A stretch of DNA of 64,000 bases from Vanilla planifolia (taxonomy: Eukaryota; Streptophyta; Magnoliopsida; Asparagales; Orchidaceae), in the NCBI GenBank assembly GCA_023846275.1, contig JAIUJO010000163.1, forward strand, positions 241,001 through 305,000. Direction: 5' to 3'. Shown here in pieces: positions 1-12,698 of the stretch. Under the pieces are notes generated by a model. It was not told the DNA's origin and searched no databases. It was given only the letters and a program-made list of their open reading frames with translations. The position numbers were made by a program, and so were the translations under genes. Numbering within the stretch: position 1 is the first letter of the stretch; each line of letters opens with the position of its first letter.

Positions 1-313
1 TAAGGTTAATTATTACACAATAATTATTATAAAGTTCATTTTTAGAGCTACACATCAATTTAATTATAATTTAAAATTGTATTAAAAATAATTTTTTTTG
101 AAAAAAAATGAATTTTCTAATTTGTGAAAAATAATATAATTAATTTTTTTAAAAATGAGTTGCATAACATGTTATATGTTCATTAATATTAAGATATTGT
201 AACATATGGTTTAAGCATGTATTTCAAATAATTATATTATATTAATTTAATAATTTTACTAAAAACTATAGAAGCACAAAAATAATATACAAAAGTGTAT
301 TACATACCAAAAA

Positions 314-402
314 GTCAGAGGTGAATTGGAAAATAAAAAAAAGTGAGGAAGTGATAGGGTGGAGAGACACGGAGAGGGGAATGAGGGATATGAAGGAATT
401 TT
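314..402 (+). repeat. Short polypurine tract (PP2 type) before 5S relic 1
   Basis: GA-rich run on the plus strand containing GGAGAGACACGGAGAGGGGA. It sits about 150 bases left of the first 5S relic, the same place as the short tracts at 3703, 7190 and 12380. This recurrent placement identifies it as a monomer component and not a random GA run. Confidence 0.6.
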
Positions 403-553
403 TAATAATTTGATATTGTTAATGTTAATAAATATTAACTTAAATAAAAATTATAAAGTGACATTTATAATTATTTTTTGCATTAATTAATATTAAAATA
501 TTATTAAAACCAATTCCAATTCTTCAAGAAAATTTATGTTATGAGAAAATATG

Positions 554-660
554 TGTAACATGAGGTCTTCTCAAGAGGTTACCCAATACAATACTACAAA
601 GCATTCTTAACCTTAAAGTTCTAATGAGATATAGTGCCTTAATGTTGGTTTTATTGCACC
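554..660 (-). pseudogene. 5S rRNA-like relic 1
   Basis: Read on the plus strand it follows the reverse complement of plant 5S rRNA: TGTAACATGAGG (3' end), TCAAGAGGTTACCCA (C-box side), ATACTAC, then AAAGTTCTAATGAGAT and a GTGCCTTAATGTTGG end. The canonical CACGAGG appears as CATGAGG, a CpG-to-TpG change. It is slightly shorter than the usual 120 nt and carries many substitutions. It is unlikely to be transcribed. The left flank TTATGAGAAAATATGTGT is shared with other copies. Confidence 0.82.
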
Positions 661-1261
661 AAACAAAAATAATAAAAGGTACTTCTTTTATTATTGTACG
701 TAAGGTAACAAATTGTATAAGAAAGTTCTAAAATTAACATAAGCATTTGTTTTAAAAAATTATTTTGTGTTTATTACGTCTATCATAATATATTAAAATT
801 TTAATAATTTAGTTATATTGAATTAATGAGAAATTATACTTTCCTACAAAAAAGACAATCATGCAAAAATATTTTTTACTAAAATAAAGTTATTAATAAA
901 AAAATTAAATATCTATTAATTTGAAAAAAATAAATATAAAATAAAAAATTTAATTACAATTAAGTTTTATATTATTTAATTTAGCTACATCATTATGTAC
1001 ATTGAAATAATTGAAAAACATATATTACAAAATATTACAATCTAAATTTGTTGTTATTATTTTTTTAGTTAATATTCAAATTATTTTTAATTAATTATAT
1101 TACAAACATATAATTTTTTCTCATACTTTATTAATATACCATAATATGTGTCATACATATGTTTTTAATTATATAATTAAATAGGTAATATAAATGTTAA
1201 TGAAATTGATGAAATGTTATGTTAAAGGGGATAACAAGAGATATTAATTAATTAATATTAA

Positions 1262-1390
1262 TTGATGGAGTTAGAGAAAGAGTTATTAGATAAAGAAATT
1301 GGTCTCGTAGATGAGATTGAGAGAACCATGGTGAGATAACGAAGAGATAGAGATGAAATCATGACAGATAAAGTAGAGAAACGATAGAAT
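1262..1390 (+). repeat. Polypurine tract (PP1 type)
   Basis: Purine-rich segment beginning after TTAATTAATATTAATTGATG, the leader that also precedes PP1 at 3054, 8080, 11815 and 13056. It is interrupted by several pyrimidines and is more decayed than the PP2 tracts. Confidence 0.55.
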
Positions 1391-1862
1391 ATAAAGTTAA
1401 TATTTTAATTTCAAAATAATTTTATTACTTTTTAAAATATATAACAATACATAATAATTGTGTTTGCTAAATTTTTGTTCTTATTTAAAACAAAACTTTT
1501 TTTGATGATAAAATGAGATGTACAAATTAAATTATAGGACACTAATTATTATAAAGAATGTTTGTCACAATTATACATGTGTTCAAATATAATTAAAATT
1601 GATATTAAAAATATTAAAATTTTATGATATTAAAAAATATATTTACTAATTTTCAAACAAATGATATTTTTAATTTTTTAATAATTTTGCTACATAATGT
1701 GTTATATGTGTATTAATAAAAAACATATTTAACTTATGTTATGATCACATACTTTCAATAATTCTAATAAATTAAATAATAAATATTATTATAAAAATGA
1801 TAAAGTAACATATAATAATCTTACAAAAAGAATTATATGTAAATTGGTTTCTTAAATATTCG

Positions 1863-2290
1863 AGAAGAAGATGATACAAAGTGATAAAGGATAAATGGGA
1901 AAGAAATAAAGAGATGAGAGATAGGAAGAGAGAGATTGAGTTGGGAATGAAAGAACTAATGAGAGAAGAGACAACAGAGACTAGAAGAGCTTCATAAAAG
2001 AATGAGAGATGGATAGAGATATATAGAAAGAAAAAAGAGAAAAAAGAGAGATACAAAATAAGCACAAAAAAGGGAAGAGATAGAAGATATAAAAGGTAGA
2101 GAATAAATAACAAAATGAATAGGAGAGAAATGAATGAAGAAAGGGATAAAAGAGAGAAATTATGATAGAAAGTAAAAGATATAAAGATAGGAGGCACAAA
2201 TAAAAGAATGATAATGGGATAAAAATGAAGTGTTTGTGAGAGCTATAGTGATAAAGATAAAGCGGTTGGAGAAATAATAAAACAAAAGTT
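1863..2290 (+). repeat. Long polypurine tract (PP2 type)
   Basis: About 430 bases in which the plus strand is overwhelmingly A and G, with GAGAGA, AAAGAG and GAGATAGA words. The complementary strand reads as an open Ser/Leu/Phe-rich frame only because polypyrimidine DNA lacks stop codons. Long GA/CT tracts are candidates for triplex (H-DNA) formation; that is inference from composition. Confidence 0.7.
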
Positions 2291-2582
2291 GTCTCAATAG
2301 TTCAACTTATTGTATTTATTAATAATAACTTATTAATAACTTACAATAATAAATATTACTTAAATATAAAAAACAAACTTTTTTAGTTATTCTTTTCTGT
2401 TATCATGTTTGAAATATTTGACGAACATTATTTTAATATTATTTAAAAAACATGTATAATCCTAAATGTTGTTTAAATAGAAATAGTATCACTTAAATAT
2501 TAAAAAACTTATCTAAATGTTATAATTTTTGTAGTTAATTATTATATTAAGAAACATAACATTACAATGTTAATTTTATGTT

Positions 2583-2690
2583 GATTATTCTTTCAAAAAT
2601 AATTTTATTTTCATTATATAAGCAATTAAATATTGCAATTTTAGTAATTTTTTATATTGAATTAATAAGAAATTATTTATATCATACAAA
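2583..2690 (-). repeat. Monomer spacer whose 5S segment is missing
   Basis: This block has the sequence that normally lies to the right of a 5S relic (TTTCAAAAATAATTTTATTT, then TTGAATTAATAAGAAATTAT). Immediately to its left, however, is the spacer that follows PP2, with no 5S-like sequence between. It explains the 3.4 kb gap between relics 1 and 2: a 5S segment was probably deleted, as in copy B at 24,737. Confidence 0.5.
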
Positions 2691-3053
2691 TATTTAGAAA
2701 ACATCGTACCAAAGTATTATTTTCAAAACTATATTCTTTATAAAACAAATTTTGATAGTATATTCTTTATATTTTTGCGTCTTATTATCAAAGAAATCCC
2801 TAAAGCTTAAATTTAGAAAATTATAATTATTTTAAAATTAATACTATTATTTTCCTAGATAATATAAAAAAATTTAAGAGAAGATTTATTTCAAGCATAT
2901 AATTATGTATGCATACTTTAATAATGATATATATTAAAATTTAAATTATATAAAATATTGTGACAATTATGTTAGCAAAAATGCAATATAAATAGTATTA
3001 TATTGTGTGAAATATTATGTTAGGAGATATTAATTAATTAATGTTAATTTATG

Positions 3054-3205
3054 GAGCTAAGAAAGGGAAAGTGCAAATAGAGATATGTATAGTGGAATAG
3101 AGATAGAATAAGAGTGAGAGAAAGAGAGAGAGTGATGGAGAGATAAAAAAGATAATGATGAAAATAGTGATACATAAAGAATAGAGTTGGTAAAAATAGG
3201 AAAGA
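3054..3205 (+). repeat. Polypurine tract (PP1 type)
   Basis: GA-rich run including GAGAGAAAGAGAGAGAGTGA, preceded by the usual TTAATTAATGTTAATTTATG leader. It shows the expected position of PP1 in a long monomer that also has a separate PP2 at 3703. Confidence 0.6.
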
Positions 3206-3702
3206 ATTTTTGCATTTTAAAGTATGTATATCATATCATTTTAAAAAATATATTGTGTTGAGTAATAATTATATTTGTTATATTATATTTTATATGATAA
3301 AAATAAAATTTTGAATATTAATTATAAACTAAGATATATAAAGTGCATCATTGGACATCAACAATTAAAAAAGATCACTAATTATAGAAATACATGATTT
3401 TAAAATTAATTTTCAATTATATTAAAATTTAAAAATGAAATGATAGTTAATAAAATATATTTGCTAATTAGTAAAAAATATAATTAATTTTAGTTTTAAT
3501 TTAAATGCATAGCAGATTTTATGTGTATTAATATTAACATTCTTTCTGATTCAAAGAATATTAACATTCTTTAACATATGTTACAGGAATATATTATAAT
3601 ATTTATAATATATTAACTTAAAATTTTTATTAAAAAAATAATAAAGTCATAAAAATATTATTACATCAAAATGCATTACAATTTAAATATTTGAATTAAT
3701 AT

Positions 3703-3805
3703 TTGAGGGAAGGAAAAAATGTGATAGATGAGAAGCTGGCCATAAATAAATGTGGAAAGATATAAGAGAGGTTGGTATTGGAAAAAGGGATATAAAGAAA
3801 ATGAA
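3703..3805 (+). repeat. Short polypurine tract (PP2 type) before 5S relic 2
   Basis: GA-rich run from GAGGGAAGGAAAAAATG to GGGATATAAAGAAAATG, about 140 bases left of 5S relic 2. The ending GGGATATAAAGAAAATG recurs near 7280 and 12420, also just before 5S relics. Confidence 0.6.
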
Positions 3806-3941
3806 AATATTTTTTTAAATTTAATAGTAAAAAATTAAATGAAAATGATAAATTAATAGATTTTGTTCTTTATTAATAAATATTAACATATTATTTAAAG
3901 CAACTTCTATTCATTAGGAAAACAAATGCTATGAAAACATC

Positions 3942-4040
3942 AATAACATGACGACTTCTCAAGAGGTTAGACATCCTAATATTTCTCCTATCCAAGCGTC
4001 CTTAACCTTACTACTTTAATGTTAGAGAGGTCACACACAT
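3942..4040 (-). pseudogene. 5S rRNA-like relic 2
   Basis: Matches the reverse complement of plant 5S at AACATGACGACTTCTCAAG, CATCCTAATA, and CCAAGCGTCCTTAACCTTA. The segment corresponding to GTTCTGATGGGATCC is shortened, giving a relic of about 100 bases. The left flank GCTATGAAAACATCAATAAC is the standard one for the family. Confidence 0.78.
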
Positions 4041-4480
4041 ACCTAAAAGCCAATAAAATGATACTTCTTTGACAATTGTCCTCATTATTATACATTGTGT
4101 AAGAAAAGTTCTAAATTAACTTATACATATAATTTCAAAATCAATTTTATATTTATTACTATACCAAAGCATATTATAATGTTAACAATTTTTTTTATAT
4201 TAAATTAATACGAAAACTAAACTATTATACTTTTTTATAATGCACATTCATTTAAATTTTTTTCAAATAAATTACAATTCTCATAAATAATAATTTAGAT
4301 ATTTAGTAATTAAAATAATAAAATATAAAATTTAACATTAGAATATTATAAGTAATGTTATAAGCTAGCATTTCTAACAATTCTAATAAATTAATTAAAT
4401 AATGTTTTTATATTAATAACAAAGTAACATCAAACATTCTGCTAAAATGTATTATATATAAAATAATTTAACATATATGC

Positions 4481-5015
4481 AAGAAGTGAATGATAAAATG
4501 TAATATGTGAGATAGGTGGAAGAAGATAAAATGATGAGAGACATAAAGAAGAGAGAGATTAAGTGTGAAATGGAGGAAATATTGATATAAGATAGAGAGC
4601 AGATTGTAAAAATCTTAACAAATTAATAGAGAGACGATAGAGTAAATTAAAGTGAACATGTAGAAAGAGAAAGGAAACAAAGGAGACGTAAAGTTGACAT
4701 AATGATACAAAGAGAGAGTGAGTGAGATAGAGGATTATTGTAGGATGGGCAAAAGGGAGAGATCTAAAGCAAAAAGTAAGGAGAGATATAGAACAAAAAG
4801 AAAAAGAGAGAAAAGAGCAAAGATAAAAAAGATATAGAGAATAAATAAAAACATTGAAAGAGAGTGAAATGAGAAAAGGGAGAGTGATATAGAAGAGAGA
4901 TGTTGAGTAGAAGACAAAAAGATAAAGAAACAAGAGAAAAGCAAGAGAATGGCAATAGGATGTAGAAGGTGAGGAGGCACAAGAGCAATAGTTGTAATAA
5001 TAAAGTAGTGACACA
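4481..5015 (+). repeat. Long polypurine tract (PP2 type)
   Basis: About 530 bases of GA-rich plus strand, with several overlapping open frames on the opposite strand that are compositional artefacts. Words such as GAGAGAAAAGAGCAAAGATA and AAGAGAGATGTTGAG recur in other tracts. It is followed by the spacer that normally follows PP2. Confidence 0.7.
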
Positions 5016-5204
5016 AATAAATATATAAATTAACTAAATGTTGTTAGAGCAATTAATTTTAATATGTTAATTAGTTGTAATACTAAATATTATTTAGACT
5101 TAATAAGAAAATAATACTTTTGTTGTTAATGTTTTTTGGATAGATTGCTTATAATAAGTGTTAATTATAAATTTAATATTTTTAGTTAACTATTTTAATT
5201 TCAC

Positions 5205-5290
5205 ATTTTATTTGAAATATATTCTAATATTAATAAATTATTTATCTTAAATTAATAAGAAATTATTTTTTATAATATTTGTTTTATTTA
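5205..5290 (-). repeat. Second monomer spacer lacking its 5S segment
   Basis: It contains TTAAATTAATAAGAAATTAT, the block that normally lies right of a 5S relic, but it is joined directly to the post-PP2 spacer with no 5S-like sequence. This explains the roughly 2 kb spacing between relics 2 and 3 as two collapsed monomers. Confidence 0.45.
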
Positions 5291-5992
5291 CATTATTTTG
5301 CACAATAAAAAATGAAAGCATATACATTTCTAGTTGTTATAATTTTGAAATTAAATTTATATTTTATTGTAATAAATATAAATAAATAAATTTATTATTA
5401 ATTATATTATAAACATAGAATTTGTAATACATAATTTAATATGTTATAACAGGATATATGTGAATCATATGACTTTAAAAAATATGCTATTAATATATAA
5501 TTTTAATTGTAAATCAATGCGTGAAATGTTATATTAATGTTTGTTACACGAGAAACTAGATATGAAAATATTTATAGAGCGAGAGTTTACAAAGAGGATA
5601 GAATGAAAACATAATATTTGCTTTCTAACCTTTGTATATTAATTTTTTAAAATATATAGAATTGCATAATAATAAGATTTATGATATTTTATTTTATATT
5701 AAATAAAATATATATTTTTTATTATGAAATAACAAATATAAAATAAGTTATTGACCATTAATTATTATAAAGAATGTTTGTCATAGTTATACATGTGTTC
5801 AAGTAAAATTGGTATTTATATTAAAAGTTCAAAATAGTATTGTAAATAAAAACATATATTTGCTAATATGTAAAGAAATAATATTTTAGTTTTATTATAA
5901 ATTTCGTTTCGTAGAAGATTGTACATGAATTTATGTTGACACATTATCAAAACTAACATTTATTATAAAAATGATTGCTATGAGAAATTATA

Positions 5993-6105
5993 TACTACAT
6001 CACATGTTATGAAGTTGCCCAAATTAATAAAGCCATTAACAAATCATTTTTAACCTTTTGGTCCTGATAACATTCAGTATTGTTATGCAATTGTGGTAGT
6101 ACACA
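5993..6105 (-). pseudogene. 5S rRNA-like relic 3 (heavily decayed)
   Basis: Weak match: ACATGTTATGAAGTTGCCCAA, then TTTTTAACCTTTTGGTCCTG and GTGGTAGTACACA at the 5S 5' end. The central ACTACTCTCG portion is unrecognisable. The call rests mostly on the left flank ATTGCTATGAGAAATTATAT and the correct position before the standard right-hand spacer. Confidence 0.55.
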
Positions 6106-7189
6106 TAAGAATGAGAAAAGTCTACTTCTATGACTATTTAACATAAATAATGGTTTTAGAAATTTTATTTGTTAGCATTGTTATACACTTTCAAAGCTAA
6201 TTTGATGTTTACCTATATAATAATACATCTCAATGTCAATAATTTATTTATATTGAATTAATAAGAAATTCTTCTATATTATACATTTATTTTGAAGAAA
6301 ACATTTACAAATATGAATTATTTTAGAAAATTTAAATTTTTAAAAATAATTTAAATTATATATTAATTATAATGATAAAAAATAAAATAAAAATGTTATA
6401 TTAATGATTATTTATATTCCTTATTTTAATCTAATCACTATGTATAGTAAAAATAACAAAAGAAAAACTGTTAGACATTATTATAATAATAAAAATAATA
6501 TTATTTCATCCTTAGTTAATAAAAATGAAAGAGTTAACATTAATTATATCACAAACATGTAATTATCTATTGAGGGTTTAACAATGATATATCACAATAA
6601 ACACTATAGATACGACTTTGACAATTATTTTAGTAAATATATAATATAAATTGTAAGATAGAGATAAAATAGTAGCACATAGAGCAGAGTGAAATGATAA
6701 AAAGAAGAGGGAATATTTACATTTTAAACTATGCATATTCTTTTTCTTAAAAAAATATATATAATATTAAAAAAATAATTATATTTGTGATATTACATTT
6801 TATGTAAAAGAATTTTAATTTTTAACATTAGTTATAAAATAACATACATAAAGTGAATTATTACATATTAATTAATTAAAAGCTTATTTATTACAATTAT
6901 ACATGAATTAGAATATAATTGAAATTTATTTTCAAAAATAAAAAATTGCTATGATAATTAATAGAACATCTTTATTAGTTTTGAAAGGGTAATATAATTA
7001 ATTTTAATTATAATTCATATACATAATGGATTTTAAATTTATTCATATTAAAATATTATAATAAATGTTATAATCAAGTATCTCTAATAATTTGACTACA
7101 TCAAACTAATAATTGTATTATAAAAATAATAAGATAACTCAAGAAAATAAACTAAAAGGAGTTATACACAAAATATTTTAAATGATATT

Positions 7190-7300
7190 TTAAAAAAGAG
7201 CAACAAAATGTGATAGATGATAATGGGACAAGAAAATAGAGGGAGAGATATAATGAAGGGACATATCAAGCAAAGAGTAAGGGATATAATGAAAATGGTA
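7190..7300 (+). repeat. Short polypurine tract (PP2 type) before 5S relic 4
   Basis: GA-rich run containing GAGGGAGAGATATAATGAAGG and ending GGGATATAATGAAAATGG. Same relative location and ending as the tracts at 3703 and 12380. Confidence 0.55.
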
Positions 7301-7441
7301 ACCATTTCATAATATTAAACCTAATAAATAATAAACAAAATGAAAATTACAGAATAACATATGTAATTAAGTTATTTATTAAAAACTATTAGTGAATTAT
7401 TAAAACAAATACTCTTTCATTAGAAAAGTGATGAATTTTAT

Positions 7442-7541
7442 TTTGCAAAAAGTGCAACCATCCCAATCTAAAGCACAAGCTTGCCTAACGTTAGAGTTCT
7501 AATTTTACCCAATGTTTTAAAGCTGGTGTGGTCACATATAC
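7442..7541 (-). pseudogene. 5S rRNA-like relic 4
   Basis: Clear 5' half: GCTTGCCTAACGTTAGAGTTCTA corresponds to the reverse complement of 5S around positions 45-65, and AAAGCTGGTGTGGTCACATA corresponds to its 5' end. The 3' half is contracted: GTGCAACCATCCCAATCTAAAG lacks the GAGGACTTCCCAGGAGGTC stretch. Confidence 0.75.
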
Positions 7542-8079
7542 CCATTTTTCAAAAAATATATTTTCTTGACTATTATCCTAAATATAACGAATTGTGTATG
7601 ATAGTTTCTAAATTGTCTTGTGCATAAAATTTTTAAAAAAAGTTTAGGTTTTTTACAAATGTCAACGTATTCCTATGTAGATAATTTACTTATATTTAAT
7701 TAATGAGAAGTTATTTATATTATATCTTCATATAAAGTAGAAATTCGTCAATAAATGTTTTTCTACTTAATAAAATTTTTTAAAAATATATAGTTAAATT
7801 TTTAAAAATTATAAAAAAAATTTAAAAATAAAACATTTAAAGCAATTTTTTTATTATTAATTTTTTAACTATTTGATTGTGTAAAGCCTAAATATCAAAA
7901 ATTATTTTTAATTATACTACAAATGTATAATTGCTAAAGCATACTTTAGTACTAAAACATCATAACGTATGTTATGCATAAGTTTTTTGTGATTGTTCTG
8001 TTAAATATACAATATAAATAATATGATTATGCACAAAATATTGTACTGATGTCTTTAACATGAGAGATTTCTTAGTTAA

Positions 8080-8225
8080 TATTAATTGATGAGTTAGAAA
8101 AAGAGATACTACAGAGTGGGAGATAAGTATTGTCAAAGAGGAAGATAGAGGCTTGGAGAGATTATGGACAAATCAGATGAAATTAAGAATATCGAGTGAA
8201 GAGATGATAGATGAGAGAGGTAATA
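8080..8225 (+). repeat. Polypurine tract (PP1 type)
   Basis: Begins after TTAGTTAATATTAATTGATG and reads GA-rich through AGAGATGATAGATGAGAGAGG, followed by the TTTGCATTTTAAAC element seen after other PP1 tracts (1410, 3210, 6720). Confidence 0.6.
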
Positions 8226-8679
8226 TTTGCATTTTAAACAATGTTTCTTTTAAATATATAATAATACGAAATACTTATATTTATAATATTATTTTTTAGA
8301 TGAAAATTAAATATAATTGTTAATATTAATAATAAATTAAGATGAATAAAGTAAATTATTACACATCAATTATTATAAAGAACATTAATTATAATTATAA
8401 TTATGTTCAAATAAAATTTAAATTTAAATGAAATATCTAGAATATTATCACAAATAAGAAAATATATAATAATTTGAAAAAATACTTTAAAAGTTATTTA
8501 GAAATTTGTTGCAAAAGAAATTATATGTGTACTAATACTAACTATTATGACATATGGTATAAGCATGTGTTTTAAAGACTTTTAAAAAACCAAATAATGT
8601 TATTATAGCAATAATAAAGTAACACAAAATATTCTATTAAAAGTTATTACATATAAATATTTTAAAATATTTTTCAAGA

Positions 8680-9295
8680 GGGAATGACAAAAAGAGAAAG
8701 AGGAGAAATGGGAAGAAAATGAGAGATACATGGAAGAGAAAGATAAATATAGGAATAAAGGAAATAGGGAGAGAAGAGATAGAGGAAATTGGAAGATGCT
8801 TAATAGAATAGAAAGCAAAGACAAAGTTAAGTTAGAGTAAATATGTATGAAATAGTGAGGGAAAATAACTATAGACATATAGTAAAATGTAGAGAAGAGA
8901 GAGTGCAATAGAGGCTTTTGAAAGAAATAGAGATTGAGAGAGGTTGGGTGATAAAGTGAATCATATAGACAAAAATTATAATAAAGAGGAGATAGAGACA
9001 AAAAGATTGGGATAATGAGATTAGAAATGATATAAATGGATAAATAAAGAGAGTTACTAAGCAAAAGATAAAAGTTAGAAGAGAGATATGTAAAAGAGAT
9101 AAAAAGAATAATTAATGAAATAAAACTAAGAGGAATGATAGTAGAGAGGGGATATAAACGAGAGAGGGTAAGGGGAAGAGAATGATATAGAGATAAGAGG
9201 GAGAAATAAGAGAAGATAATAGGTTAAAGAAGGAAGTGAGAGTGTGAGAGTTATAAAGACAATGATAAAGTGATGATCGCAATAATTGAATAAAA
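8680..9295 (+). repeat. Longest polypurine tract (PP2 type)
   Basis: About 610 bases of GA-rich plus strand, the longest in the window. It is followed at about 9,490 by a switch back into the spacer that precedes another PP2 (9,885). Two PP2 tracts therefore occur without an intervening 5S, making the interval to relic 5 the longest at 3.6 kb. Confidence 0.7.
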
Positions 9296-9884
9296 GCTTT
9301 ATCTTAATAATTTAAGTGATAGTATTTATTGATTTTTGCATAATAATCACTTATAATATTAAATATTATTTAAAACAACAAAAAAAAGAAAACTTTTGTA
9401 GGTTAGTTTTTATATTACCAATGTTTGAAATATATGTTGATTAAATATTTTAATTTTTTTATAATAAAAAAAGTATTTATAATTATCATACTTCAATTTA
9501 TTTGAAAATAGTATCATTTTTTATTTTAATAAAATAATACAAAGTGTCAATTAAAATACCATAGATTAATTATTATGATGAACATTAAAATAGTTATACA
9601 TGTGTTCAAATATAATTAAACTTATATTTAGAATTTAAAGTATTATAATAATAAAAATATGCTTACAAATTTATAGAGGAATAATATTTTTAAAATTATT
9701 ATAATGTTGTTGCCAAGCAGATTATATGTGTATTAACACTAGCATGTTATAACATATGTTATATGTATGAATTTCTAATATTTCTATCAAATAAATTAAA
9801 TAATTGTTTTATGGCAATAATAAAGTTACACATTAAACATTTTCCTAAAATTTATAATATATAAAAAATTTTAACAAGTATTAA

Positions 9885-10440
9885 ACGAGATAATGATAAA
9901 AAGTAATAGAAGAGATAAAAGAAGAAAATGTAATGATGAGAAATATAATGGAGAGAGAGATAAGAGAGGAATTCAAGAAATTAAGAGAGTAGGGAGAGAG
10001 AAGATTGTAAGAAGCTTAACAAAATAATAGAGGGAAGATAAAGGTAAATTAAAGAGAACAAGTAGGAAGAGAAAGACAGTAAGAGAGAAGAAGGGTACAT
10101 AGAGACACAAAAAAAGAGTGTAAGTTAGAGGGTTTTAGGAGGAAGAGAGCGAAAAAGAGAGGTACAGTGATCATGTATATTAAATAAATAAAAAGAGAGA
10201 CAAGAAGATAAAGAATGTTAAAATGACAAAAATATAGAGAGATATAAAATAAGAGAGAAGAAGAGAGGAGATAGAGAGAATAAATAGAAGTGTGAAAGGG
10301 AGTCAAATGAGACAAAAGAGACGAAAATAGGAATACAAAGAGATACAGATGGGAGAGAGCAAAAAGAGTGATAATAAGATGGGAAAAGGAGCGAGACTAT
10401 GAGAGCTATAGAGTCAAAGATAAAGAGGTGAGAGAAATAC
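9885..10440 (+). repeat. Long polypurine tract (PP2 type), second of a pair
   Basis: GA-rich tract of about 550 bases, preceded by a second copy of the block with ACATGTGTTCAAATATAATT. It appears to be a partial monomer duplication after the tract at 8,680. Confidence 0.68.
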
Positions 10441-11079
10441 TTCAATAAATATTATATCTCAATAAATTAACTTATAATATTTATTAATATTGAAATATTA
10501 ATCACGTATAATATTAAATAATATTTAAGTAAAATAAAAAATAAACTTTTCTAGTTGTGTTTTGATATTGCTAATGTTTAAAATATGTGTTGACTTATAA
10601 TTTAGTATTATTTTATTAATTTATGTAATCTTAAAACTTAATTAAATAATAAATGGTATCACTTATTCTAAAATATTATTCTCATATAAAAAATGCATAA
10701 AATAAACATTAATAATATTTCATAAAAATGATGTAATTTTTGTTAGCTTATGTTTTATAATATATTTTAATATTAAAAAAGTTTACACACATCATTTGTA
10801 TATTACTACAAATTTATATTAATTCTACTTTAATTTATTTAATATAATTAATATTATATATAATTAAAGTATATTAAAAAATATTTTATTAAATCATACT
10901 TAAGGTAATATTTAGTGTTATGTTAAAATGGTAAGATTATTATATAGTTATATTAATAAATAATTACTAAAATAAAAATTATAAAATATCATATATAATA
11001 ATTTTATTAATTAATAAATATTAACATATTATTAATAACCACTCACATTTATTTGAAAGCCAAACTCTATGAATAAATA

Positions 11080-11183
11080 TTTACAAAAAGGGAACTTTTT
11101 AAGATGTCCCCCACACCAATACTATTCTCACTAAAGCATCGATAACTTTAGAGTTCTAATGATATGTAGTGTTATTATGCACT
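11080..11183 (-). pseudogene. 5S rRNA-like relic 5
   Basis: Matches plant 5S reverse complement at AACTTTTTAAGATGTCCCCCACACC, ATACTATTCTCACTAAAGCATCGATAAC and TTAGAGTTCTAATGATAT. The 5S 5' end is eroded after GTAGTGTTATTATGCAC. Left flank CTCTATGAATAAATATTTAC is the family flank. Confidence 0.75.
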
Positions 11184-11814
11184 TCTATGACAACTACCTT
11201 GAAGATAATGAACGTTATTTTAGAAATTATATTAATTATCATAAGCATACACTTTGAGAAAATTTTTTATTTTCATTATATATGTAGTAATATACTTTAA
11301 TGTTATTACTTTATTTATAAAAATTTTATAAAAAATTGATAAAAAATTATGTGTACTATACTTTTATTTAAAGTGAACATTCAAAAAAATAATTATTTGA
11401 CTAATTATTTTATAATGAAAATTTTAAATTATGCACTAGTTTTAAATTATAAAATATAAAATATATAATATAAAACAAACAAATTTATACTAATTGTCAT
11501 TTATATTATTTTTAAATTACATGTTGTTGTATATTAAAAATAGTATACTATAAATAATACAAATTAGTATAATATGAAAATTAGTGTTATATTCAAATAA
11601 CTAATATAAATAAATAAAACTTAAAGTTAACTATATAACAAACATAAGAGTATGCATGCATTCATAGTAGCTATGTTTCGTAATATATATTATACATGTG
11701 GTTTGTAAAATTGTGTTAGTAAATATACAATATAAATAGTAATGTGATGTATGAAATATTATATTAAAGTATGTAGCATACGATATTTATTAATTAATAC
11801 TATTTAATTGAGCT

Positions 11815-11945
11815 AAAAAAGTGATGATAGAGATGAAGCTAACTATAATGAAATAGGAAGAGAGAAAGTCAGGGAGGGCAAAGAGATAAGAAAGAGATCA
11901 ATGGAGTCATATATAGAGAGAAGAGATGATAAAAAGAAGAGAGAA
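11815..11945 (+). repeat. Polypurine tract (PP1 type)
   Basis: GA-rich tract following TTAATACTATTTAATTGAGC, ending GATGATAAAAAGAAGAGAGAA and then TTTTTATTTTAAATTAT. The tail recurs after PP1 at 6,690-6,730. Confidence 0.58.
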
Positions 11946-12379
11946 TTTTTATTTTAAATTATATGCTTTAGTTTTACAAAAATACATATAATAATAAACA
12001 ATAATTATAGTTTTCATGTGGATTTTGTTAAAAAAATACTAAATTTTTAATATTAATGATAAAATAAGATACATAAGTTGCATTATTACACATTAATATT
12101 TGTAAGATCATTTTTTTTAGTTGTACATGATTTTAAATATAATTAAAATTTATGTTAAAATTAAAAAACATATGATGATTAATGAAATATTTTTACAGGT
12201 TAGTAAAAAATAGTGTGATTAATTTTTGTTATACTTTAAATGCATAGAAGCTTATATATTTATTAATACAAACCTATGATAACATATGTCATAAGCTAGA
12301 ATTTCCAAAAATTCTAATATATTAGCTTAATAGTTTTACTATAAAATAATATAATTAAGTTAGAAATAATACACTAAAA

Positions 12380-12440
12380 CTGAAAGAAAGAGATGGAGAA
12401 GAGAGATAAAAAGTGGAATATGGAATATAAAGAAAATGAT
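12380..12440 (+). repeat. Short polypurine tract (PP2 type) before 5S relic 6
   Basis: GAAAGAAAGAGATGGAGAAG followed by GGAATATAAAGAAAATG. It is the shortest PP2 copy but has the conserved ending seen at 3,790 and 7,290. Confidence 0.5.
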
Positions 12441-12583
12441 AACAATTTTATAAAGTTAGTCTTATTATTTAATAGAAAAGGAAAAATTATAAAATTATAT
12501 AATTATGATATTCATTAACTAAAACTGACATCTTATTAAAACAAGCTCTCATTCCTTAGAAAATGAATGCTATGAAAAAATAT

Positions 12584-12698
12584 ATGCAATAAAAAAAATT
12601 CTCAGGAGAGCACTCATCCCAAACAACTCTCACCCAGGCAAACTTAACTTTCTAGTCCTAATGATTTTGATTTGTTTTGTTGCTGTGGTTGCATATGC
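12584..12698 (-). pseudogene. 5S rRNA-like relic 6
   Basis: Recognisable parts: ATGCAATAAAAAAAATTCTC, GGAGAGCACTCATCCC, CAACTCTCACCCAGGCAAAC, TTAACTTTCTAGTCCTAATG and TGCTGTGGTTGCATATGC. It retains CTCACCC where plant 5S has CTCGCCC, a CpG-to-CpA change. The standard left flank AATGCTATGAAAAAATATAT is present. Confidence 0.8.

Noticed and set aside
4559..5014. 151-residue hydrophobic Ser/Leu/Phe frame that looks like a membrane protein
   Set aside because: It is the polypyrimidine complement of a GA tract. Polypyrimidine codons encode only Phe, Leu, Ser and Pro and lack stops. Other tracts give the same artefact with no sequence conservation.
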